A stretch of DNA of 54,674 nucleotides from Candidatus Methanoperedens sp. (GCA_028715885.1 JAQUQX010000008.1:1-54674); one strand, 5' to 3'; counted from the stretch's first letter, positions 10,375 through 19,345 are shown. Numbers and translations are program-made. Notes: generated by a model from the sequence alone, not told the origin.

Positions 10375-10743
10375 TCACTTGACGTATTCCACATTCTTTA
10401 CATCTTCAAATGCATTATCACCTGTGAGGAATCGGATTTTCATTCTATTTGCAATTGTGTATCCAAGTGCATCCACATAGCTCAGCGCCTTCTTTTTTTT
10501 CTTCATTTTTAACCTGAACTTCATGGCGTCTTTGATGTCCTTATCAGTAAACTCCGTTGAATATCCGATAGTTTCATAATAGTATTTCTCAGCCGCTGCT
10601 TCTCCATAATCCCTAAGCAAATGATAATAAATTTCCATCAGATTCAGGCGGGTTGTAACAACTTCGGAACCAAGGTATTTCAAATAATTCTTATTCCCGA
10701 AAAATATTTCAAACAGGGCATAGGTATCGAAGAAATATTTCAT
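10375..10743 (-). CDS. PIN-domain toxin (VapC-like)
   Basis: About 122 aa PIN domain. Acidic residues appear in FFDTYALFE (N-terminal Asp), NLMEIYY, SYVDALGY and FLTGDNAF, the spacing expected for a Mg2+-dependent RNase of the VapC type. ATG 10743 overlaps the antitoxin stop in an ATGA junction, which fixes the start; an in-frame ATG at 10752 would overlap more. Paired with the AbrB-type gene just upstream, it forms a type II toxin-antitoxin module. RNA target unknown. Confidence 0.8.
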   Translation of the reverse strand: MKYFFDTYALFEIFFGNKNYLKYLGSEVVTTRLNLMEIYYHLLRDYGEAAAEKYYYETIGYSTEFTDKDIKDAMKFRLKMKKKKKALSYVDALGYTIANRMKIRFLTGDNAFEDVKNVEYVK

Positions 10744-10952
10744 TCTTCCCATCCTTCTCTTATCTCGTCCTTGATCTTCTGTGTTGAAATCTTTCGGCTT
10801 AATGTTCCGAATAATTTCTTAAGAGACTCGGTTTTCTTTTTGATTTCAATCTCGATAATCTCGTTTTCGGCAATCTTTTTATTCCGAATGATATTGACTG
10901 GCAGCGTAATTCCAAGGCTGTTGCCCCATTTTTTTATTTTGACATAAACCAT
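10740..10952 (-). CDS. AbrB/MazE-type antitoxin
   Basis: 70 aa. The N-terminal swapped-hairpin AbrB fold is shown by WGNSLGITLPVNII followed by ENEIIEIEI. The C-terminal half (SLKKLFGTLSR, then an acidic helix) would wrap the toxin. It precedes the PIN toxin with a 4-nt ATGA overlap, the usual antitoxin-first order. The operon is probably autorepressed through this DNA-binding domain. Confidence 0.78.
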   Translation of the reverse strand: MVYVKIKKWGNSLGITLPVNIIRNKKIAENEIIEIEIKKKTESLKKLFGTLSRKISTQKIKDEIREGWEE

Positions 10953-11168
10953 TGTTTTAGTTATACAATTAGTTATACTTATATCTATCGCAATCCGGTC
11001 TTTAAAGCTGCATCAAAAATAAATGGTTGCATAGCCCATCTCATACAAAAACGCCCCTGTGTGCAGCATTTTAGCAATTACACATAGGTTGATATACAGA
11101 AATGACTTATCCTGCTGTTCACCGAATACCAGCTTCATCGAAACTCATAATAATCATAAAGGCAACGG

Positions 11169-11203
11169 TTATATAATATAATGATTGATAGTGAATTTAG
11201 GAG
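11169..11203 (+). promoter_or_regulatory. TATA box and ribosome site for a small ORF
   Basis: TTATATAATATA at 11169-11180 is followed by AGGAG at 11199-11203, 6 nt before ATG 11210. The spacing is right for an archaeal promoter with a short leader. Confidence 0.45.
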
Positions 11204-11209
11204 ATTCTA

Positions 11210-11425
11210 ATGAAAATAAAATCCGTGTCAGGCTGTGCCATCGGTAAAGGCTTGTTTGCCTCATTTGCCGGGTACGAGCAAACTGACACATTGCCTCTGC
11301 GTCTTGTGACCGAGTGCAAGCAAAAACTGACAAAATATTGCAGTATAGACATATGCCCGAGATTCAGAAGCGGGCTTTCCGGTTCGCACAGGATATCCTG
11401 GAGAAATGACGGCGCAAGGGCTTGA
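11210..11425 (+). CDS. Small hypothetical protein, possibly truncated
   Basis: 71 aa with good TATA and AGGAG signals. I recognise no family. It contains four cysteines (about residues 9, 36, 44 and 49), a neutral N-terminal half (GKGLFASFAGYE) and a basic tail rich in R/S/G that looks like out-of-frame sequence. It may be a gene whose 3' part was lost by frameshift; the 136 bp after it contain no continuing ORF. Confidence 0.35.
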   Translation: MKIKSVSGCAIGKGLFASFAGYEQTDTLPLRLVTECKQKLTKYCSIDICPRFRSGLSGSHRISWRNDGARA

Positions 11426-11561
11426 TATCCTGTTAACCACGTCTGGATTTTGAACCTGCTGCGAAGTTAACTCTTGTCTTCAATATACCGATTACGTCAA
11501 TGAAATGTAATGATATTTTTTTATAGAATCATACCCTTTCTGTTGCACAGGTGCAATAACA

Positions 11562-11855
11562 ATGGACGCTTCAAAAATAAAGCAGGGTATCCATAAATCC
11601 AAAGGCGGGCTTATCAGGTCATTCGTGACCATAGAAAACGGCGCAATCAAAGATATTGACGTTTCAGGAGATTTTTTTTTGTTTCCCGAAGAGGCTTTCT
11701 TCAAAATAATCAAGGAATTAAAAGGAATTCCGGCAAAACGTGGAAAAATACAGGAAATTATTGAGAAAACATACGAAAAAGAGAACATCCAGTCGCCGGG
11801 AACCGAGCCTTGCGATTTCACAGAATCCATAATGAAAGCGCTGGAGGATACATGA
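11562..11855 (+). CDS. lplB: Lipoate-protein ligase accessory subunit
   Basis: 97 aa, equivalent to the C-terminal domain of bacterial LplA made as a separate protein, as in Thermoplasma. KSKGGLIRSFVTIENG and GDFFLFPEEA match the accessory fold. In split ligases this subunit is needed for activation of lipoate to lipoyl-AMP. Its stop overlaps the lplA start (ATGA), so the two are translationally coupled. Confidence 0.8.
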   Translation: MDASKIKQGIHKSKGGLIRSFVTIENGAIKDIDVSGDFFLFPEEAFFKIIKELKGIPAKRGKIQEIIEKTYEKENIQSPGTEPCDFTESIMKALEDT

Positions 11856-12622
11856 ACAGATGGCGCTTCATTGACTTCGGGCTGGTGGATATACGCGATA
11901 TGATGGCAATGGATGAAGCCATATTGAAAGGGGATGAGGGCAACACATTCTTTTTCTGGACACCGAAAAAATCCATAATCCTCGGGTATTTCCAGAAGGC
12001 TGAGGTGGAACTGAACCTCGCAAACTGCAAGGAATATACAATCACGCGCCGTATAAGCGGAGGCGGTATAGCGTTCTCGGACGACTTGGGAAGACAGATT
12101 AATTACGGCGTCGTGGGAACAATAGACAACGACCTGTTCCCGCTTGACATCATCGGCTCATACAAACAGATATGCGGAGTCCTCATAGACACGCTCATCC
12201 ATTACGGTCTGAACGCGGCGTTCCGTCCCATAAACGATGTTGTTGTGACCCCGTATTTAAATACGGGGACTAAGGGTGCCAGGAAAATCTCAGGCAACGC
12301 CCAGACGCGATGGGAAGGTAAACTGCTCCAGAACGGGACGTTGCTGCTTGATTTTGATATTGAGGAGATGCTTCGGATTTCAAATATACCGAGAGAAAAA
12401 TTCCTTGATAAAAAGATAGCGTCAATCAGGGAAGGACTTACATGGCTTGACCGCGAACTCGGGGAACAGCGGGATATGGAAGAGGTAAAGGGTATCATGA
12501 AGAGAAAATTCGAGGAAAGATTCAATGTCAGGTTAAAAACAGGAAAACTAAGCGAAAAAGAGACGGCTCTTACAAACAGTCTTTTGCCAAAGTATTATTC
12601 TCCTGAGTGGGTATTTCGCTGA
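11852..12622 (+). CDS. lplA: Lipoate-protein ligase catalytic subunit, with inserted TPYLNTGT peptide
   Basis: 256 aa. Catalytic motifs: the RRISGGGIAFSDDLG loop that holds the lipoyl-adenylate, INYGVV, and the KISGNAQTR segment with the lysine that contacts the adenylate. It attaches lipoate to lysines of H-protein, E2 subunits or lipoate-binding proteins. ATG 11852 in the ATGA junction with lplB is the start. Residues 133-140 (TPYLNTGT) are encoded by a 24-nt palindromic block also found in two unrelated genes of this window. It lies between NDVVV and GARKISG, a short hairpin loop in normal homologs, next to the active site. Activity with this insert is untested. Confidence 0.88.
   Translation: MNRWRFIDFGLVDIRDMMAMDEAILKGDEGNTFFFWTPKKSIILGYFQKAEVELNLANCKEYTITRRISGGGIAFSDDLGRQINYGVVGTIDNDLFPLDIIGSYKQICGVLIDTLIHYGLNAAFRPINDVVVTPYLNTGTKGARKISGNAQTRWEGKLLQNGTLLLDFDIEEMLRISNIPREKFLDKKIASIREGLTWLDRELGEQRDMEEVKGIMKRKFEERFNVRLKTGKLSEKETALTNSLLPKYYSPEWVFR
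12248..12276 (+). repeat. In-frame palindromic element, copy 1 (in lplA)
   Basis: ACC, then the perfect palindrome CCCCGTATTTAAATACGGGG (12249-12268), then ACTAAGGG. All 29 nt are identical to the helicase copy at 25285-25313 read on the coding strand; the first 24 are identical to the copy at 28113-28136. Read in frame as TPYLNTGT. In mRNA it would form an 8-bp hairpin with a UUAA loop. Confidence 0.93.
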
Positions 12623-13656
12623 TGGATTACGATGTAATTGTCGCAGGTGCAGGACCTGCCGGGACTACCACAGCAGCAGAAGTAGCGCAGGCTGGATACC
12701 GGGTGCTTGTACTTGAAAAAAATTCCACATGCAGGTCGCCGTGCGCAGGATACGTAAGCCGCACAATAAATTTTGAATTACCGGAAAACTGCACTATCCA
12801 GTCAAAAATCACGAAAATGCGCACGTATTTTCCAGATTTATCGTCTCATGATTTCCAGCTCAATGGATTCGTGGTGGATAGACCGTCTTTTGATATGGCT
12901 CTTGCAATGAAGGCAATAGAATCCGGCGCCGAAATCCGGTGGAACTCGCCTCTAATCGACAAAATCCCCGGAGGTGCCAGTTTTCGGGGAGGAGCTGCTT
13001 CCGGAAAAGTGATTGTCGGCGCAGACGGCGTTTTTTCAAAAGTTGCATCGTTATCGGGGCTTGAGAGGCAAAAAGTTGCTGTTTGCTCCCAGTATCATAT
13101 GACCGGAATCAGGATTTTATCGCAAATTTCAGAGATTTTTTTTAATTCAGATTATGCGCCGGGGGGATATGTATGGATTTACCCGACCGGGAAATCGTCT
13201 GCAAAAATAGGTATGGGAACAACAGGAACAGGCTCCCCCCGCCGGTATTTAGATGCCTTTATCAAAGATTCCGGTGTCGCAGACAGAGTTGGCGGCATCA
13301 AAACAGAATACATCACAGGCGCCCTGCCCGTAGGCGGGCTTCGTGAAAAGCTGGTATTTGACAATGTTCTTCTGGTTGGCGACAGCGCGGGGATGGCTGA
13401 CCCGATAACGGGCGCAGGCATAAACAATGCGATGATTGCGGGCGAGGTCGCTGGGAGGACAATAATAGAAGCGCTTGAAAATGAGGATATGGCAATGCTT
13501 TCGCAATATGAAACAAGAATGAGAAAGCTGTTCGGCAGGACAATGGAAAGAGCGCTTGAAAAAAGAAAAAGGCTGGATGCCTGTGTCACTAATGAGTTGT
13601 TACAGGAACATCTTCCTGAGTTGTGGGTGGCGTTCAGGCAGTACTGGGAAAACTGA
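12622..13656 (+). CDS. FAD-dependent geranylgeranyl reductase-family protein
   Basis: About 344 aa. N-terminal dinucleotide-binding GAGPAGTTTAAEVAQAGYRV with a following acidic residue (VLEK), then CAGYVSR, GADGVFSKVA, and the late FAD site LLVGDSAGMADPITGAGINNA. Relatives saturate isoprenoid chains of archaeal lipids or prenyl quinones. The family is usually about 380-450 aa, so this is a short member and may act on a different substrate. ATG 12622 overlaps the lplA stop (TGATG), so it belongs to the lplB-lplA operon. The functional link between lipoate ligation and this enzyme is unclear. Confidence 0.8.
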   Translation: MDYDVIVAGAGPAGTTTAAEVAQAGYRVLVLEKNSTCRSPCAGYVSRTINFELPENCTIQSKITKMRTYFPDLSSHDFQLNGFVVDRPSFDMALAMKAIESGAEIRWNSPLIDKIPGGASFRGGAASGKVIVGADGVFSKVASLSGLERQKVAVCSQYHMTGIRILSQISEIFFNSDYAPGGYVWIYPTGKSSAKIGMGTTGTGSPRRYLDAFIKDSGVADRVGGIKTEYITGALPVGGLREKLVFDNVLLVGDSAGMADPITGAGINNAMIAGEVAGRTIIEALENEDMAMLSQYETRMRKLFGRTMERALEKRKRLDACVTNELLQEHLPELWVAFRQYWEN

Positions 13657-14020
13657 TGCAGACTACTTATTTGAGCTATCTACATGTGATCAGTCTCAAA
13701 TTAACACCGAAATAATACAAACTGCGCGACAGGAAGTCACATCATAAATCACCCTGTGCTACCCCTATCCGTTTGGGGGTAATCATCCTGATTCTTTCAG
13801 GCAGCTATTGCAGGAGTAATTCTCTTCGTCTATTTGCTTTTGAGCAAAAAGACAAAAAAAGAAGCTAATGAAGCAACAGGGAAGATAAAATAGGTTATTA
13901 TACCGGGCAGCAGGAATATGTTGAGGAATGGACTTAATACATTTTAACTAATTTTATAAGTTTTAAAACCAAACCTATTTAAGTAAGTTGCAGTCTAATC
14001 CAGACACTCCTGAGGAGACG
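13657..14020 (+). other. Gene-poor stretch with hairpin, decayed membrane-anchor fragment and topA promoter
   Basis: A hairpin TACCCC...GGGGTA at 13760-13781 may terminate the lplB-lplA operon. From 13795 to 13893 an open frame without start codon encodes a hydrophobic segment followed by lysines (AIAGVILFVYLLLSKKTKK), resembling a broken C-terminal membrane anchor. TTTTATAAG near 13952 is a possible TATA box for topA. Confidence 0.4.
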
Positions 14021-16069
14021 ATGCATCTAATCATAACAGAAAAGCATGACACTGCAAAGAGAATAGCGGCTATACTATCTGAAAAAAAGCCGATCAAAGA
14101 GAGAATCAGCGGTGTCGATACTTATCAATTCGACGGCAAGACAGTAATAGGTCTTTCGGGACATATTGTGGAAGTTGATTTTCCAAAAGAATATAATAAC
14201 TGGCAGAAAACGGATTTAAAAGACCTGGTACAAGCCGAGGTGCTGACAGCGCCCACTCATGCCAATATTGTCACTGCGATCCGGAAACTCGGAAAAGAAG
14301 CGGAACATCTCACCATAGCCACAGACTACGACCGGGAAGGAGAATTAATAGGCGTTGAAGCGCTGAACGTGGTAAAAAAAGTGAATCCCGGGATTTCTGC
14401 CGACCGCGTGCATTACAGCACCATAACTCCTGCGGAGATACAAAAAGCCTTTTCATCTCCAACAAAAATCGATTTTAATCTTGCGGCAGCCGGGGAATCG
14501 CGGCAGGTCATCGACTTGATATGGGGAGCAGTCCTTACCCGCTTCGTCTCATTAAGCTCCGGAAGGCTCGGGGATAAGTTCCTTTCTGTGGGCAGGGTGC
14601 AGTCGCCCACTCTTGCCATACTGGTAAACCGTGAAAAAGAGCGGGAAGCGTTCGTGCCTGTGCCTTACTGGGAACTTTTTGCGACGCTTGTCAATGGCGG
14701 GGAATTTGAAGCCCAGCACAAAAAAGGGCGATTTTTGGATAAAGCCGAGGCTGAAGGTATTCAGGCAAAACTCGGAAAAACAGGCACGGTACAAAGTATT
14801 GTTCTTGGAAAAAGAAACGAAAAACCGCCCACGCCATTCAATACTACGGAATTCCTCAGGGCTGCAAGCGCTATTGGGGTTTCGGCAGCAAATGCCATGA
14901 GAATCGCAGAGCATCTCTACGTCAACGGGTTTATCTCATACCCTCGTACGGATAACACCGTTTATCCGGAAACCCTTGATACCAAAAGCATTATTTCATC
15001 ATTTTTAAGCACGGAGTTCAGCGAGTACGCCAGTAAGCTGTTATCAGGGAGACTTACGCCTACAAAGGGCAAGAAGGAGACCACAGACCATCCTCCAATA
15101 CATCCTGCCACGCCTGCTAAAAGAAGTGAACTCAAGGAGGATGAATGGAAAATTTATGAACTGGTGGTAAGGCGGTTTTTTGCTACGTTTGCTGGCGAGA
15201 CGTTGTGGGAGACCATGGCTGTGACAGTAGATATAAGCGGCGAGGAGTTCGGAGCTAACGGCGCCAGGCTGGTGGAGCCGGGATGGAGATGGTATTATTC
15301 CTACAATGTTCCTGAGGACAGGATATTGCCCGCGCTCAAAGAAGAGCAACTCCTGAACGTTAAAGAAGTAAATCTTGTTGGAAAGGAAACGCAGCCCCCT
15401 TCAAGATACGGGCAGGGACACCTGATAAAAATAATGGAAGACCTCGGGCTCGGGACCAAATCCACGCGACATGAAATAATATCCAAACTCTATTCGAGGG
15501 CGTATGTGCACGGGAATCCATTGCAGCCAACTAGGACAGCGTACGCGGTAATAGAAGCGCTTGAAAAATACGCAAACACCATCACTAAACCTGACATGAC
15601 AGCCAGGTTGGAAAAGGATATGGATGAAATATCAGAGGGCAGGATTACAGAAGATTTCGTAATTAAAGAGTCAAGAGACATGCTCGGGGAGGTATTCAAA
15701 GACCTGTCCCGTAATAAAGAGCTAATAAGTGAGTCCCTCAGGAACGGGTTATATGAAGACCGCATTATAGGGACATGCCAGAAATGCTCGTCCGACCTGA
15801 TAATCCGAAAATCAAAAAAAGGCTCACGGTTTATCGGCTGCTCAGCGTATCCGAAATGCGATTTTACCCTGCCTTTGCCCAAAAGCGGTCAGATTGTTGT
15901 CACTGATAAGCAGTGCAAGGAACACGGGCTTTATTTTATCAAGATACTGAACAAAGGGAAACGCCCGTGGGAAATCGGGTGCCCGCATTGTAATTTCATC
16001 GACTGGCAGAAGAAAGTTGAAGAGGAGAAGAAAGCTGCCGGAAATTTCACGAAAAGTGAAAAAAAGTAA
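14021..16069 (+). CDS. topA: DNA topoisomerase I (type IA)
   Basis: 682 aa. Toprim domain (IITEKHDTAKRIA, then ATDYDREGELIG), the active-site tyrosine in FISYPRTDN near residue 310, and two C-terminal zinc ribbons (CQKCSSDL...CSAYPKC and CKEHG...CPHC). It relaxes negative supercoils in the archaeal way. ATG 14021 with GAGGAG at 14012-14017 is the start; an in-frame TTG at 13988 would add an unlikely tail. Monocistronic by spacing. Confidence 0.95.
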   Translation: MHLIITEKHDTAKRIAAILSEKKPIKERISGVDTYQFDGKTVIGLSGHIVEVDFPKEYNNWQKTDLKDLVQAEVLTAPTHANIVTAIRKLGKEAEHLTIATDYDREGELIGVEALNVVKKVNPGISADRVHYSTITPAEIQKAFSSPTKIDFNLAAAGESRQVIDLIWGAVLTRFVSLSSGRLGDKFLSVGRVQSPTLAILVNREKEREAFVPVPYWELFATLVNGGEFEAQHKKGRFLDKAEAEGIQAKLGKTGTVQSIVLGKRNEKPPTPFNTTEFLRAASAIGVSAANAMRIAEHLYVNGFISYPRTDNTVYPETLDTKSIISSFLSTEFSEYASKLLSGRLTPTKGKKETTDHPPIHPATPAKRSELKEDEWKIYELVVRRFFATFAGETLWETMAVTVDISGEEFGANGARLVEPGWRWYYSYNVPEDRILPALKEEQLLNVKEVNLVGKETQPPSRYGQGHLIKIMEDLGLGTKSTRHEIISKLYSRAYVHGNPLQPTRTAYAVIEALEKYANTITKPDMTARLEKDMDEISEGRITEDFVIKESRDMLGEVFKDLSRNKELISESLRNGLYEDRIIGTCQKCSSDLIIRKSKKGSRFIGCSAYPKCDFTLPLPKSGQIVVTDKQCKEHGLYFIKILNKGKRPWEIGCPHCNFIDWQKKVEEEKKAAGNFTKSEKK

Positions 16070-16128
16070 CTTTAATGATTGGATTCTCATTATATTTATG
16101 ATACATAAATAACAGTATAAGTCACAAA

Positions 16129-16593
16129 ATGGGATTATTTGAATTATTCGTATCTTATGGCATATTGGGACTTTTTCTCACAGGTCTTATTTCATCCATC
16201 ATCCCGATACCCACCGAACCGGTAGTTTTCACGTTACTTGACATAGGAAAAAAACCCGAAATAATATTAATAACACTGGTAATTGGATCGATATTGGGCG
16301 CATTCCTTGGTTATCTTGTAGGAATATACGGGCTTAGAAAAATAGTCCGGTTCCATAGCATGCAAAAAGAACGGCAGGTACAGCTGCACTTTCGTAAATA
16401 TGGCACACTTTACCTTCTGGTTTCCCCCTGGATTCCTCTTGTGGGAGATCTCGCCCCCATGATAGCTGGAAGAGAAAACTATGATTTAAAAAAGTTCCTG
16501 ATTGTTATTTCAGCCGCAAAGACAATAAAAAGCATCGGAATCGTATATCTGTCGATAAAAGCGATTGAGTGGTGGACCGTGTTTGTAAAATAG
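16129..16593 (+). CDS. Small VTT/DedA-like membrane protein
   Basis: 154 aa, about four membrane helices. The re-entrant region SIIPIPTEPVVFTLL, GAFLGYLVG and the SPWIPLVGDLAPMIAG segment match the VTT (SNARE-associated, YqaA/DedA) family, linked to lipid scrambling and membrane homeostasis. It stands opposite a second VTT protein on the other strand. Exact function unknown. Confidence 0.75.
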   Translation: MGLFELFVSYGILGLFLTGLISSIIPIPTEPVVFTLLDIGKKPEIILITLVIGSILGAFLGYLVGIYGLRKIVRFHSMQKERQVQLHFRKYGTLYLLVSPWIPLVGDLAPMIAGRENYDLKKFLIVISAAKTIKSIGIVYLSIKAIEWWTVFVK

Positions 16594-16638
16594 ATGCGTA
16601 ATAAAGAGACATTGAAACCTGCCAGACAGCAGTATAAA

Positions 16639-17160
16639 TCACAAATAGTTTATTGAAAATTCCCCCATGTAAGCTAATATAATATACCTGATGGTCCTGC
16701 CAACTATGCACGGCGCTATAAATCTCCAGACTTTTATTCCAAGATTTCCTGCGGCTAAACCTGCAATGTCAAATAACGGATTTGGAATAAATGCCAGTAT
16801 CCCGATTGCCAGCAAATCATTTTTCTTTATCCAGTTTTTATATTTAGCATATTTTTCACTATCCTGTACTATATGGGAAATACCCTGTCCGGCGATATAT
16901 CCAGTTATTTCCCCAAGCCCGGAGCCGATTCCTGCTGCAAGCCCTACTATGTAAGGATTTAATATCCTGCCCATACTGACTACAAAAACCCATGAGGGGG
17001 CAGGTATAAATAACGTAGCGGCACTTAGTAAAGAAATTATAAAAACTCCTAAATAGTCCAGAGCAGAGAAATGTTTCAAATAGCTGCTCGCAAACAGGAC
17101 TACCATTGCAATTAGAATTGAAAAAACAATTTGTATAATACCTTTTGTTTTTTCTTGCAT
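16639..17160 (-). CDS. VTT/DedA-like membrane protein
   Basis: About 173 aa with five hydrophobic segments and VTT signatures (FIPAPSWVFVVSMGRILNP, GSGLGEITGYIAGQG, FIPNPLFDIAGLAAGNLG). An ATG at 17205 would add 15 residues, but the palindromic TATA box centred at 17222 predicts a minus-strand transcript start near 17197, inside that extension; ATG 17160 is therefore preferred. Likely lipid transport or membrane maintenance. Confidence 0.75.
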   Translation of the reverse strand: MQEKTKGIIQIVFSILIAMVVLFASSYLKHFSALDYLGVFIISLLSAATLFIPAPSWVFVVSMGRILNPYIVGLAAGIGSGLGEITGYIAGQGISHIVQDSEKYAKYKNWIKKNDLLAIGILAFIPNPLFDIAGLAAGNLGIKVWRFIAPCIVGRTIRYIILAYMGEFSINYL

Positions 17161-17217
17161 GCATGCAAAAGAGATTTTCGGTGATATAAGCGTTACATAA
17201 ACCATTTACGAATGTTA

Positions 17218-17227
17218 TTTATATAAA
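17218..17227. promoter_or_regulatory. Palindromic TATA box shared by divergent genes
   Basis: TTTATATAAA lies in the 42-87 bp gap between the minus-strand VTT gene and the plus-strand DUF373 gene. Its centre is 26 nt from ATG 17248, exactly the archaeal TATA-to-start distance, so the DUF373 transcript is probably leaderless. Confidence 0.6.
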
Positions 17228-17247
17228 CATGAAGATAACAGATTATA

Positions 17248-18342
17248 ATGCAGACAATTATTATATGTATCGACAGGGATAATGACCTGGGGGAGAAAGC
17301 TGGCGTCGCAAGCCCCATAATCGGGCGTGCTGCAAACATCGACGCTGCTGTCAAACTTGCATCATGCGACCCTGAGGATTCGGATATAAACACTATTTTC
17401 GGCGGGATTAACGTATATGATAAATTAACCGCTGAAAAAAATGACGTTGAGATAGTCTCAATCGCGGGGGATAAGAAAGTGGGCATTCATTCTGATAAGA
17501 AAATATCAGAGGAGCTTGACAGGATACTGGCTCAATTAAAGCCTGAGAGGGCTATACTCGTTTCGGACGGCGCTGAAGACGAATCCGTACTTCCCATCAT
17601 ACAGTCCAGGATAAAAGTAGATGCAGTCCAGAGGATAATCGTGAAACAGCATGAGAATCTGGAAAGCACATATTATATAATAAAAAAGGCTTTTAACGAC
17701 CCCAAAATCTCTCACACATTTTTCGTGCCTATAGGTCTTGTATTCCTGATATATGCCATCTCATTGTATTTTGACCGTCCCGGCGTTGCGGTTATGGCGA
17801 TAACGGCTGCAATCGGGGTTTACATGCTCTTTCGCGGCACAGGTGTTGATGATGCTGTTGACGGGTTCATGGCGTCTATGATGAATGCTCTTCATGGGGG
17901 AAAAATTACGTTTGTGATGTATCTCGCAGCGATAATACTGTCAATTATTGGAACAATACAGGGCGGGATTGAACTATGGAATTATTACAATCAGGAGATA
18001 CTGGTTGGATACCTTATCCTTTTTACGGGGTATATAAATGCCTCCGTATGGTGGTATGTCCTCGCCGGCGTTTTAATTAATACCGGAAAAATAATCGACC
18101 TGCACCTGGCAAAAGAAAAAATCGGAAAGAACTGGTCGCATCCCTTCTTTGTGATTGCAGGAGGCATTTTGTTCTGGGCGGGCAGCACATACATCCTTGT
18201 CATAAGCCAAGCATTGGTCGGATATCCTTTAATAGATAACGGGCGCCAGTTTTTAATCGGAAGCGTGACAGGTGCGGTTCTAATAGCAGTTTTGGGGGCA
18301 TGGGTTTCCGCAAAGTCAACCAGAAAGAGAACTTACAAATAA
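17248..18342 (+). CDS. DUF373 family membrane protein
   Basis: 364 aa. The N-terminal 150 residues are a soluble alpha/beta domain beginning IIICIDRDNDLGEKAG with conserved ASPIIGR and SDGAEDE. Residues about 155-360 hold six to seven hydrophobic helices. This architecture defines the archaeal DUF373 family, function unknown. Leaderless start inferred from the TATA spacing. Cytoplasmic membrane protein. Confidence 0.85.
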   Translation: MQTIIICIDRDNDLGEKAGVASPIIGRAANIDAAVKLASCDPEDSDINTIFGGINVYDKLTAEKNDVEIVSIAGDKKVGIHSDKKISEELDRILAQLKPERAILVSDGAEDESVLPIIQSRIKVDAVQRIIVKQHENLESTYYIIKKAFNDPKISHTFFVPIGLVFLIYAISLYFDRPGVAVMAITAAIGVYMLFRGTGVDDAVDGFMASMMNALHGGKITFVMYLAAIILSIIGTIQGGIELWNYYNQEILVGYLILFTGYINASVWWYVLAGVLINTGKIIDLHLAKEKIGKNWSHPFFVIAGGILFWAGSTYILVISQALVGYPLIDNGRQFLIGSVTGAVLIAVLGAWVSAKSTRKRTYK

Positions 18343-18360
18343 ACACAATGCAAACTAAAA

Positions 18361-19104
18361 CTAATCGCAGTTGTGTCTTTCCACGGCTTCGTCGAGCGTC
18401 AATTCCCCTTTCGCGACAGCCCTGGCAAGCATGCGTGGAATGGTAGAGCGTCCGTTTGAGTACTCGCGGCTGTGTTCCTGGATTACCCTGACCTCGCCAA
18501 AAGAAGGCTCTATAAACTGTTTTCCCACATTTTTTCCAGGTATTTTTGCAATGTTTATCGCAGCGATAATATCGGATATTACCTTACCGTGCACGCCTTT
18601 CCCCAGATGGGGCGTTGTTCCTGTTTCGTCCACCATTTCCACATGAAGTCCCAGGTCGAGGATTCCGTTTATAAGCTGGGAACGGATGAGCCTTGCACCA
18701 TGTCCTATCCTGACAATGAGTTTTTTATCCGAATATTCCCGCATTAGCCGTTTTATCAGGGGACATACATCGCCCACGGAAACATGGTGAACCGATATTG
18801 TTTTATTGTTCCCGAGCACAGCCATTCCCGGATATTTTCCAGGGTCTATTCCGATTATCACTTCATCAAAATCCGCTCCTGATATTAAAGAAACAGCTTT
18901 GTCGAGTGTTGCCTGCGGTCTGCCATCTGCGATTATCACTTTGTCGCGACTAAAATCGATGGTTTGGGCTTCACGTTCGGTAGTAATGATTACGCCGACA
19001 TGCGCAGGGACAGACTGGACCGGACTTAAAACCAGTATGTCGAGTCTGCGGGAACGCACCTCTTCGATAATCGGATGGTATGCTGAGAAGTCGTCTGTGA
19101 CCAA
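18361..19104 (-). CDS. Archaeal RNase H-fold protein of unknown function
   Basis: 247 aa. The central VIIGIDPGKYPGMAVLG is the first strand of an RNase H/RuvC-like fold with its catalytic-type Asp; later IVRIGHGARLIRSQLI and MVDETGTTPHLGKGVHGKVISDIIAAINIA fit the same fold. It could be a nuclease or resolvase-like enzyme; substrate not known. The start is odd: the only standard codon is TTG 19104, yet in-frame codons just upstream (Tyr-Lys-Lys-Ile-Ala) look like a normal first strand after AAAGG, so an AUA start at 19110 is possible. Confidence 0.65.
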   Translation of the reverse strand: MVTDDFSAYHPIIEEVRSRRLDILVLSPVQSVPAHVGVIITTEREAQTIDFSRDKVIIADGRPQATLDKAVSLISGADFDEVIIGIDPGKYPGMAVLGNNKTISVHHVSVGDVCPLIKRLMREYSDKKLIVRIGHGARLIRSQLINGILDLGLHVEMVDETGTTPHLGKGVHGKVISDIIAAINIAKIPGKNVGKQFIEPSFGEVRVIQEHSREYSNGRSTIPRMLARAVAKGELTLDEAVERHNCD

Positions 19105-19312
19105 GGCTATTTTCTTATACCTTTAAAGCCCTCCATGTAGTATTTTCTGAATTGCAATTGTATTAGATATTATATTTATGGTATATTACCTTGACGCTGC
19201 AATAGTTAATCCCCTTAACAGCCAATTCACAGCTCAGAGATGGCTTATAAGGCATCAATTGAGAAAAGTTGAGAACTCAACAGGCTGCAAACCATAATTG
19301 CCAACGGCACCA

Positions 19313-19320
19313 TATAAATA
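19313..19320 (+). promoter_or_regulatory. TATA box for PUA/PAPS-reductase gene
   Basis: TATAAATA followed by a pyrimidine-rich stretch; ATG lies 26 nt beyond its end. No ribosome site is seen, consistent with a very short or absent leader. Confidence 0.6.
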
Positions 19321-19345
19321 CCCCCTCCACCTTAACTGAAGAACC

